Source of the DNA: Limnochordia bacterium
Lineage (GTDB): Bacteria > Bacillota > Limnochordia > Darwinibacteriales > B1SED10-159
Length of the DNA stretch: 5,010 nucleotides
Reading direction: 5' to 3'
Assembly (NCBI GenBank): GCA_007132255.1
Contig: SLOZ01000441.1
Span: forward strand, 1-5,010
This document shows, in pieces, positions 1 through 4,847 of this stretch (its first letter is position 1; every line of letters starts with the position of its first letter). A program made the translations under genes and the position numbers. The notes beneath the pieces are model-generated. The model was not told the origin of the DNA. It did no database searches and saw nothing but the letters and a program-made list of their open reading frames with translations.

Positions 1-86
1 AACGCCGACAACTCTGCCAAACGACAACAGCGAGCCGAAGGAACGACTCGTACCAACTCTTGTTTTGTTCGTTCCGAAAAACCCAT
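1..86 (-). CDS. whiA: WhiA-family DNA-binding regulator, N-terminal fragment (cut by window edge)
   Basis: Only the first 28 codons lie in the window. The translation begins MGFSERTKQELVRV and continues with a CCRLAEL segment. This is the typical opening of WhiA proteins, where a short basic helix is followed by a Cys-Cys-Arg-x-Ala-Glu-Leu motif. WhiA is a sporulation/cell-division regulator in actinomycetes and a conserved nucleoid-associated protein in Firmicutes, with a LAGLIDADG-like N-terminal domain and a C-terminal helix-turn-helix; neither domain is complete here. The ATG at 86-84 is supported by a GGAGG at 98-94 with a 7-base spacer. It begins 14 bases after the yvcK stop, so it is very likely co-transcribed with rapZ and yvcK. 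The order rapZ-yvcK-whiA is a hallmark of Gram-positive genomes and reinforces the call. Confidence 0.9.
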   Translation of the reverse strand, partial: MGFSERTKQELVRVVPSARCCRLAELSA

Positions 87-100
87 AGCCTGTCCTCCAG

Positions 101-1411
101 TCAAGATCCCACGTTCTTATCCCACCAGGAAGTCCCCGTTTTGACTTCAACCATTCGGATAATCTCCTGCGCCAGTTTGCGGGGATCATGGCGAACCAAA
201 TCCTGAGCGTCGAGGAGCTTCGCAGCACGTACTTCTAAACCCAGACGTCGGAGTTCGTCAACATCAGGTTCGATGGCATACGCCCCTTGTGTAGCATACT
301 TCTGTGCCTGCTCGGCGGAAACCTCTTCATCGTTGACGAGACAAACATCCACAAGCTTTCGTCGCCCGGCATGGTCCAATAATGCCTTTACATGCTGGGC
401 CGCCGTCATAGCTTCGGTTTCCCCCGGTTGGGTCATCACGTTGCATACATAGATCCGCAGGGCTTGGGTGCGACTGAGAGCATCTGGAATCTGACCAACC
501 AGCAAATTCGGAATAATGCTCGTATAAAGACTCCCGGGTCCAAGCACGACAACATCTGCCTGGGCGATGGCATCCAGCGCTTCTGGCAGGGCCCGAACAT
601 GACCGGGTTCAAGAAACACTTGGGAAATTGCCTTCCCTTCTTGCGGAATGTGGCTCTCACCGACGACCTCCTCACCATCTTCATAGCGAGCTCGTAGTTT
701 CACAGTGGCTAGAGTGGCCGGAAGGACGCGACCCCGAACCGCCAATACCTTACTCATTTCGCGAATGGCTTCCTCAAAATCTCCGGTGATGTCGGTCATA
801 GCGGCGATAAAAAGATTCCCAAAACTATGACCCTGAAGCCCTTGACCCCAGGAGAACCGATATTGGAACAATCGCTCCATCAACGGTTCCGTGTCGGCCA
901 AACTAACAATTGTATTGCGAACATCACCCGGCGGCAAAATCCCCAGTTCATCCCGTATCCGGCCGGAACTGCCGCCATCGTCAGCCACCGTCACGATGGC
1001 CGTAATATTATCCGAGTACTCCTTGAGGCCCCGCAGCATCGTCGAGAGGCCGGTACCACCGCCCACGACGACTATTTTTGGACCTTTGGCTAAGCTGCGT
1101 TTCCGATACAACCACGGGGCAAGACTCTTCTCTCCCCGCGGCAGCAATGACTCCGCTATGGAATGGACCAGATTACGCATGCCGAGCAGCAGGATCCCCA
1201 AACCAATGATAATGAGAGCAAGGCCCGTAAAACCATGACCCCACACTGATATGGATGCAATTCGCGCTAAGAGTTTAGTTTCCAGTGCGGCCAGAAACGT
1301 GGTGTTGACGAGGAACGCGCTGCCCACTCCAACCAGGAACACTCCTAGAATGATGACCACCATGAAGCGTTTGACTCGCATCCCGGGGTACAACCACTTC
1401 CAGCGCTGCAT
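101..1411 (-). CDS. yvcK: YvcK/CofD-like gluconeogenesis factor with N-terminal membrane anchor
   Basis: 436 residues. Two hydrophobic segments (about residues 17-36 and 57-78) form an apparent N-terminal hairpin anchor, followed by a cytoplasmic CofD/YvcK domain from about residue 111. Family motifs are intact: GGGTGLS (117-123), ADDGGSSGR (143-151), PPGDVRN (160-166), HSFGN (195-199), GPGSLYTSI (291-299) and NVMTQPGET (324-332). In B. subtilis the soluble YvcK is needed for growth on gluconeogenic carbon sources and for normal cell shape, and binds UDP-GlcNAc; it is a regulator or scaffold, with no proven enzyme activity. B. subtilis YvcK lacks the anchor, so this protein would work at the membrane, close to wall synthesis (inference). 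The ATG has AAGGAGG at 1425-1419 with a 7-base spacer, and the rapZ TGA overlaps this site, suggesting translational coupling. A later Met at residue 11 is less likely because the WLYPGM opening appears to belong to the anchored form. The whiA start lies 14 bases downstream. Confidence 0.95.
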   Translation of the reverse strand: MQRWKWLYPGMRVKRFMVVIILGVFLVGVGSAFLVNTTFLAALETKLLARIASISVWGHGFTGLALIIIGLGILLLGMRNLVHSIAESLLPRGEKSLAPWLYRKRSLAKGPKIVVVGGGTGLSTMLRGLKEYSDNITAIVTVADDGGSSGRIRDELGILPPGDVRNTIVSLADTEPLMERLFQYRFSWGQGLQGHSFGNLFIAAMTDITGDFEEAIREMSKVLAVRGRVLPATLATVKLRARYEDGEEVVGESHIPQEGKAISQVFLEPGHVRALPEALDAIAQADVVVLGPGSLYTSIIPNLLVGQIPDALSRTQALRIYVCNVMTQPGETEAMTAAQHVKALLDHAGRRKLVDVCLVNDEEVSAEQAQKYATQGAYAIEPDVDELRRLGLEVRAAKLLDAQDLVRHDPRKLAQEIIRMVEVKTGTSWWDKNVGS

Positions 1412-1424
1412 GCGGCATCCTCCT

Positions 1425-2300
1425 TCAGCGTTTCGCTATATCGCGATGTTCTAGGCTCACTTGATAATTCTGGCTTGTTAAAAATTCCTGCAGGCGATTG
1501 GCCATGGCTACCGACCGATGCTGGCCGCCGGAACAGGCAATACCAATGATGAGCTGACTCTTGCCTTCTTGGATATACTGCGGCAGCAGGAAGGCTATCA
1601 TCTCACTGAGCTTCAGCCAGAACTGCTCGGCCAGCGGCCACTTAAATACGTATTCGTAAACCGAAGGTTCATTTCCGGTGAGGGGACGCAGCGAATCTAC
1701 ATAATGGGGATTCGGCAGAAAGCGGACGTCAAACAAGAGATCGAGATCCATCGGCAGTCCATGTTTGAACCCGAATGAAACAATAGTAACGGTCAGCGCC
1801 TCGCTCTGACGAACCGTGAGAAACTCCAGCAGCTGCTCTTTTAACTCTTTGGCACTCATGGTACTCGTGTCCACAATTTTATGCGCTTTGCCTCGAATCT
1901 GTTCCAAGCGCCGACGTTCCTCGGCAATGCCGTCAACAATGCCCCCTTCATGGGCCAATGGATGGCGGCGGCGAGTGAGTTTAAAACGGCGAACCAACGT
2001 TTCATCCGATGCTTCTAAGTACAGGATCGTGTAGCTGAAACCGACCCGTTCCAATTCTTCCAGAGCCAGCGACATATCGTCAAAGAAACGCCCCCCGCGG
2101 ACGTCGCTAACCAAGGCGACCTTAGAGATAGTCCCTCCGGCCTTTAAAACCATGTCCGCAAATTTCGGAATCAGGGCCGGCGGCAGGTTATCCACACAGA
2201 AGAAGCCCAGATCTTCACAGGCTTTAATGACCTCGGATTTGCCAGCTCCAGACAACCCTGTAATGATCAAAAACTTGGTTTCCACGATTTGTCCTCCCAT
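1425..2300 (-). CDS. rapZ: RapZ/YvcJ-family nucleotide-binding protein
   Basis: 291 residues from the ATG. The N-terminal P-loop NTPase-like domain shows Walker A GLSGAGKS (15-22), the CVDNLPP motif (35-41) and a Walker B-like VALVSDVRGG (61-70). The C-terminal domain contains FLPNPHYVDSLRPLTG (194-209) and CSGGQHRSV (256-264). In E. coli the corresponding C-terminal domain binds glucosamine-6-phosphate and the sRNA GlmZ, controlling glmS. In B. subtilis YvcJ hydrolyses nucleotides and affects competence. Which role applies here cannot be read from sequence, and E. coli-style GlmY/GlmZ RNAs are not expected in Firmicutes. Two starts are possible: ATG at 2300 with GGAG 8 bases upstream, or GTG at 2285 with a better GGAGG (2297-2293) at 7 bases. 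The GTG form is 286 residues and starts METKFLIITG; both fit the family length. The gene heads the rapZ-yvcK-whiA unit, 13 bases before yvcK. Confidence 0.95.
   Translation of the reverse strand: MGGQIVETKFLIITGLSGAGKSEVIKACEDLGFFCVDNLPPALIPKFADMVLKAGGTISKVALVSDVRGGRFFDDMSLALEELERVGFSYTILYLEASDETLVRRFKLTRRRHPLAHEGGIVDGIAEERRRLEQIRGKAHKIVDTSTMSAKELKEQLLEFLTVRQSEALTVTIVSFGFKHGLPMDLDLLFDVRFLPNPHYVDSLRPLTGNEPSVYEYVFKWPLAEQFWLKLSEMIAFLLPQYIQEGKSQLIIGIACSGGQHRSVAMANRLQEFLTSQNYQVSLEHRDIAKR
2293..2297 (-). promoter_or_regulatory. Ribosome binding site supporting an alternative GTG start of rapZ
   Basis: A GGAGG lies inside the first codons of the ATG-initiated rapZ frame, 7 bases before an in-frame GTG at 2285-2283. 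The spacing is ideal and matches that of the GGAGG sites before yvcK, whiA and nagA. It could be the true start signal or coincidental Gly-Gly coding (codons 2 and 3 read GGA GGA). Confidence 0.4.
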
Positions 2301-2438
2301 TCAGATCACTCCCAGCCAACGATGCCGCGCAGCCGAATCGGCATAGATCACGACAGTGATTGGACAAGGGCACCGGGGTGTTCCCAAACATCACCACGCT
2401 GAACCAGTGTATTCATGTCTATCCTACTACATCCATCG
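2301..2438 (-). promoter_or_regulatory. Intergenic region before rapZ; only a weak promoter candidate
   Basis: Because a strong terminator ends the nagAB transcript just upstream, rapZ needs its own promoter in this 138-base gap unless it depends on readthrough. The best sigma-A-like match I find on the minus strand is TTGTCC (2367-2362), 16 bases, TATGCC (2345-2340), which is poor at the -10 element. A perfect small palindrome GCCGAATCGGC lies at 2332-2342 and the self-complementary CACCGGGGTG at 2371-2380. Neither is long enough to name as an operator. No ORF here looks real. Confidence 0.3.
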
Positions 2439-2484
2439 AAAAAAAGCATCACCTCCGGGATCAGCTCCCGAGCCGGTGATGCTT
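2439..2484 (-). terminator. Rho-independent terminator of the nagA-nagB operon
   Basis: Read on the minus strand, a perfect 10-bp outer stem (AAGCATCACC, reverse order of 2484-2475 with 2453-2444) encloses an internal loop and a second 5-bp stem TCCCG/CGGGA (2466-2470 with 2456-2460) capped by a 5-base loop. It is followed at once by seven T residues (2445-2439; the first of these also take part in the base of the stem). It begins only 3 bases after the nagB stop codon. This is a textbook intrinsic terminator. It separates nagAB from the rapZ-yvcK-whiA unit. Confidence 0.93.
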
Positions 2485-2487
2485 ACA

Positions 2488-3246
2488 TTAGGCCAAATGC
2501 TTGACCATAGGATTGTCGTGCGCAAGCCCCGCAGCTGCCGCTTCATCCAATAAAACGACGACTCGGGGATGCAGCTGCAGAACGGATGCCGGAAGTCGAG
2601 TGGTCACACTGCCTTCCAACGCACCGGCTACGGCTTCTGCCTTATCCTTACCACTGGCTAAGAGTAAGATTTTGCGAGCCTGCATAATCGTCTTAATTCC
2701 CATGGTCACGGCTTGTCTCGGTACCTGCTCCAACGAATTGTCGAAAAACCGTGCATTGGCTTGGCGCGTGCTCTCATCCAGTGTCACGACGTGGGTCGTG
2801 CAGCCAAACTCGGTTCCTGGCTCGTTAAAGCCAATATGACCATTGTGACCGATCCCTGTAACTTGAATGTCAATGCCACCCGCTGCCATAATCGCTTTTT
2901 CGTAAGCAGCACATTCTGCTTCCACATCGTTTGCAGTGCCATCTGGAATGTGGATGTTGCTCTTAGGAACGTTGATGCCGGCAAAAAGATGCTCCTGCAT
3001 ATAATGGCGGTAACTGGCTGGATGGTCACCAGAGAGCCCCAGGTACTCATCCAAGTTGAACGTAGTCACGCCACTAAAATCCAGTCCATGGCGATGCATC
3101 TGCTGCAAACGGTCGTACAGACCTAACGGTGTGCTGCCAGTGGCTAGACCCAACACACTGGCGGAATGAGCCTCAATTTGTTCCTTAATAATGGTAGCGG
3201 CAAAGTTGTCAAGGGCGTCCTTGCCCGAGAACACCAAAATCTCCAC
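2488..3246 (-). CDS. nagB: Glucosamine-6-phosphate deaminase
   Basis: Converts glucosamine-6-phosphate to fructose-6-phosphate and ammonia in the cytoplasm, the last step of GlcNAc catabolism. With a GTG start at 3246 the protein has 252 residues. Motifs: LGLATGSTPLGLYDRL (32-47, phosphate loop), FNLDEYLGL with catalytic Asp66, GIGHNGHIGFNEPG (131-144) with His137 and Glu142, TRQANARFF (160-168) and SGKDKA with Lys200. Asn135 stands where the E. coli enzyme has Asp141; I believe this is usual in Firmicutes NagB and not a defect. The frame is also open to a GTG at 3255, directly abutting the nagA stop, but that would leave AAAGG only 3 bases upstream. Starting at 3246 gives AGGTAGG at 8 bases, and the protein then lines up residue for residue with the start of B. 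subtilis NagB (MEILVFSGKDALDNFAA against MKVMECQTYEELSQIAA, from memory). It is coupled to nagA (9-base gap) and followed by the terminator. Confidence 0.95.
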   Translation of the reverse strand: MEILVFSGKDALDNFAATIIKEQIEAHSASVLGLATGSTPLGLYDRLQQMHRHGLDFSGVTTFNLDEYLGLSGDHPASYRHYMQEHLFAGINVPKSNIHIPDGTANDVEAECAAYEKAIMAAGGIDIQVTGIGHNGHIGFNEPGTEFGCTTHVVTLDESTRQANARFFDNSLEQVPRQAVTMGIKTIMQARKILLLASGKDKAEAVAGALEGSVTTRLPASVLQLHPRVVVLLDEAAAAGLAHDNPMVKHLA

Positions 3247-3254
3247 GACCAGCA

Positions 3255-3261
3255 CCTACCT
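3255..3261 (-). promoter_or_regulatory. Ribosome binding site that decides the nagB start
   Basis: AGGTAGG overlaps the nagA TAG stop (3258-3256) and lies 8 bases before the GTG at 3246-3244. The match to AGGAGG is imperfect, so nagB translation probably relies on ribosomes finishing nagA. The alternative GTG at 3255-3253 falls within and just after this site and would leave too little spacing. Confidence 0.55.
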
Positions 3262-4416
3262 TTCATAAACGTAGACCAATTGGCCCGACACGTAATTTCG
3301 CTGGACCACCCACTGCGGCGAAACCACAACCACGTCACCCTTGTAGCCTTCCCGTATCCAGCCCCGGCGCTTCAAACCTAAGGTACGAGCGGGGTTTAGA
3401 CTGGCCATCTGAACGGCTTCCTTCAGGGACACCAAACCGAAGTCGACCATGTTGCGCACGGCCTGCAGCATGTTCAATGTGCTGCCGGCTAGATTACCGG
3501 CTTCAAGACGAGCTTCACCGTCTTTCACAAAGATTGGCTGGTCGCCCAGGATATACGGTCCATCGGGCAGGCCCTGCGCTTGGACGGCATCCGTGACCAA
3601 GATCATCCAATCCACACCTTTGGCCCGCAGCAGTCCCTGAATGGCTCCGGGATGAACGTGAACACCGTCAGCAATAATCTCCGCAAAAACATGCGAGGCC
3701 GCAAATGCTGCCCCCACGACACCGGGATCACGGTGGTGCAGCCCGCGCATACCGTTGAACGTGTGCGTCACATGGGATATACCATGGGCAAACCCGGCCA
3801 TGGTCTCTTCAAAGCTGGCATCGCTGTGACCCACAGATACAGTAATCCCACGGTCAACCAACCAATCAACTGCCTCTAGGCCACCGGGTACTTCGGGAGC
3901 CAATGTCACCAAGCGCAGCTGTTCGCCCAACAGTCCGTACAGTACCGCCAGTTCATCCAGATCAGCGCTGCGAATCTCCCCACCATACTGGGCGCCTTTC
4001 TTGCTTTCGTTGATGTACGGCCCTTCCAGGTGAATTCCCAGCACTTCGGCGCCATCCTTTGACCTAAAGTCTGCCACCAATTGGCAGGCCCGGCGAGTCT
4101 TTTCCCGAGAGGCGGTCACGGTGGAAGGCAGAAATCCTGCCACACCATATTGCGCCAAATGAGCTGCCACAGCAGCGAGAGACTGCTGATCCCCTTCCAT
4201 AAAGTCGTGGCCCGCTGCTCCGTGGATGTGAACATCCAAGAATCCCGGGAACACCCAAGCACCCTGCGCGTCAACGGTTTCGCCGCTGCACATCGCTTCG
4301 CTCAAAGCACCGCTGTCTCCGACAAATGTAATCCGACCATCGTCCACAACCACAGCTCCATTGTGCAGGATGGTATCAGAGACTACGGTACCATTGTGGA
4401 TACATACCCTTGCCAT
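3256..4416 (-). CDS. nagA: N-acetylglucosamine-6-phosphate deacetylase
   Basis: 386 residues, the usual family length. It hydrolyses GlcNAc-6-phosphate to GlcN-6-phosphate and acetate and feeds NagB. It is an amidohydrolase-fold TIM barrel with the expected metal and catalytic residues: FPGFLDVHIHG (56-66, His63 and His65), GIHLEGPYINESKKGA (127-142, Glu131), SVGHSDA (194-200, His197), SHVTHTFNGM (214-223, His218), LVTDAVQAQG (273-282, catalytic Asp276) and LAGSTLNM (309-316), with SLNPARTLGL near the end. The ATG is preceded by AGGAGG at 4429-4424 with a 7-base spacer. It is the first gene of a two-gene operon with nagB. The visible upstream region holds a leader of about 180 bases with repeats but no adjacent regulator gene. 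Nothing appears truncated or missing. Confidence 0.96.
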   Translation of the reverse strand: MARVCIHNGTVVSDTILHNGAVVVDDGRITFVGDSGALSEAMCSGETVDAQGAWVFPGFLDVHIHGAAGHDFMEGDQQSLAAVAAHLAQYGVAGFLPSTVTASREKTRRACQLVADFRSKDGAEVLGIHLEGPYINESKKGAQYGGEIRSADLDELAVLYGLLGEQLRLVTLAPEVPGGLEAVDWLVDRGITVSVGHSDASFEETMAGFAHGISHVTHTFNGMRGLHHRDPGVVGAAFAASHVFAEIIADGVHVHPGAIQGLLRAKGVDWMILVTDAVQAQGLPDGPYILGDQPIFVKDGEARLEAGNLAGSTLNMLQAVRNMVDFGLVSLKEAVQMASLNPARTLGLKRRGWIREGYKGDVVVVSPQWVVQRNYVSGQLVYVYER

Positions 4417-4455
4417 AGTCGCCCCTCCTGGTCCTTCGTGATCCTCGTCATCGTA

Positions 4456-4575
4456 CTAACAGTTTCTTTCTGCGCACTCCCAGGAAAAACCTGCTAGGTT
4501 TGGGAAATCCTGATTCCCTGCTGCGTAGTTTGGTAAAACCGGCCAGAGTCCAAAAGAGCAGCAACCCACTATCAT
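4456..4575 (-). CDS. Possible 39-codon leader ORF upstream of nagA
   Basis: On the minus strand an ATG at 4575-4573 sits 9 bases after GGAGG (4589-4585), a normal translation-start geometry, only about 23 bases from the predicted transcription start. The frame runs 39 codons to TAG (4458-4456), ending 39 bases before the nagA ATG. The peptide begins MIVGCCSFGLWPVLPN and has four cysteines and two tryptophans. I recognise no family. It overlaps a second frame (ATG 4582 to TGA 4448, 44 codons) that shares the same GGAGG but with only a 2-base spacer. An open frame of this size occurs by chance often enough that the ribosome binding site is the main support. Confidence 0.2.
   Translation of the reverse strand: MIVGCCSFGLWPVLPNYAAGNQDFPNLAGFSWECAERNC
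4491..4540. repeat. Pair of imperfect 20-base direct repeats, period 30
   Basis: 4491-4510 (CTGCTAGGTTTGGGAAATCC) and 4521-4540 (CTGCGTAGTTTGGTAAAACC) agree at 15 of 20 positions with no gaps and are exactly 30 bases apart, close to three helical turns. Each ends with a partly symmetrical GG-n-AAA-n-CC core. They lie within the predicted transcribed leader of nagAB, about 60-110 bases downstream of the predicted start. Tandem sites on one DNA face would suit a dimeric repressor, but similarity between neighbours could also be leftover duplication. Confidence 0.45.
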
Positions 4576-4604
4576 GGGACATTTCCTCCAAGTGGACTAT
4601 CTAT

Positions 4605-4633
4605 ATTGTAGTTAACTTCCTCAAGAGTTGCAA
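4605..4633 (-). promoter_or_regulatory. Sigma-A-type promoter of nagAB
   Basis: On the minus strand TTGCAA (4633-4628, four of six matches to TTGACA) is separated by exactly 17 bases from TACAAT (4610-4605, five of six matches to TATAAT). This is the best promoter-like arrangement in the divergent region. Its predicted start lies near 4598. It points at nagA with no other gene between, apart from the possible short leader ORF. Confidence 0.6.
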
Positions 4634-4648
4634 ATCCTTTACAGACTG

Positions 4649-4683
4649 TTGATTGCTCTGTTGCAGGCAGACTTTATCATAAT
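4649..4683 (+). promoter_or_regulatory. Tentative promoter for the small lipoprotein gene
   Basis: An AT-rich TTTATCATAAT (4673-4683) directly precedes the ribosome binding site. Possible -10 readings are TATCAT (4675-4680) or TTTATC (4673-4678), with TTGATT (4649-4654) upstream at 20 or 18 bases. None is a good sigma-A match, and transcription would start almost at the Shine-Dalgarno sequence. A different sigma factor or a promoter further upstream is equally possible. Confidence 0.2.
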
Positions 4684-4703
4684 AACCAAAGGAGGACGTC
4701 AAC

Positions 4704-4847
4704 ATGTTAAATCTTCTACGGAACAAGACCGTTGTGTTGGTAGCCGCTTTAAGTTTCATGGCCATATTCGCCATGGGTTGTACCGGAGGCAACAACAATT
4801 TTGAAGAGATGCCGCCGGCAAATACGGATCCTATTGACGGATTCTAA
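4704..4847 (+). CDS. Very small predicted lipoprotein, function unknown
   Basis: 47 codons, divergent from nagA. Start evidence is strong: AAAGGAGG at 4688-4695 with an 8-base spacer to ATG 4704, ending at TAA 4845. The product starts MLNLLRNKTVVLVAALSF: a basic n-region (Arg6, Lys8), a hydrophobic core (about residues 9-24) and a lipobox-like AMGC with Cys26 as the probable lipidation site. The -3 residue is Ala instead of the usual Leu, so the box is slightly atypical. The mature chain would be only 22 residues: a Gly/Asn-rich linker (TGGNNN) and an acidic, proline-containing tail ending NTDPIDGF with no basic residues. I recognise no family. Expected location is the outer face of the cytoplasmic membrane. 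It could be a membrane-attached accessory peptide, a lipoprotein reduced to its signal, or a source of a signal-peptide-derived oligopeptide. No terminator with a T-tract follows it. Confidence 0.75.
   Translation: MLNLLRNKTVVLVAALSFMAIFAMGCTGGNNNFEEMPPANTDPIDGF

Larger units (their letters stand above)
4417..4598 (-). promoter_or_regulatory. Long 5' leader of the nagAB transcript
   Basis: If transcription starts about 7 bases after the -10 element at 4605, the nagA mRNA has an untranslated leader of about 180 bases, long for a two-gene catabolic operon. On the minus strand it contains an early GGAGG (4589-4585) far from nagA, a stem AGTCCA/TGGACT (4598-4593 with 4552-4547), a competing stem CCACT/AGTGG (4595-4591 with 4570-4566), a hairpin AAACC-TAGCA-GGTTT (about 4503-4499 region with the partner ending near 4487), and the imperfect 20-base repeats. 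None resolves into a riboswitch class I recognise, and no hairpin is followed by a full T-tract. Control by attenuation, or by a repressor binding the repeats, is possible but unproven. Confidence 0.4.

Noticed and set aside
2784..3126. Additional open frames overlapping nagB on both strands
   Set aside because: They overlap the conserved NagB catalytic motifs in other frames and have no independent support.
4081..4497. 138-codon plus-strand open frame opposite the start of nagA
   Set aside because: It lies antisense to well-conserved nagA coding sequence, has no convincing ribosome site and its composition reads as a shadow frame.
4527..4542. NagR/YvoA-type operator before nagA
   Set aside because: TTTGGTAAAACCGG only superficially resembles the TGGT-n4-ACCA palindrome; the arms are offset and the right half does not match.
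4448..4582. 44-codon minus-strand frame in the nagA leader starting at ATG 4582
   Set aside because: Its GGAGG is only 2 bases from the start codon, and the overlapping 39-codon frame uses the same site with better spacing.
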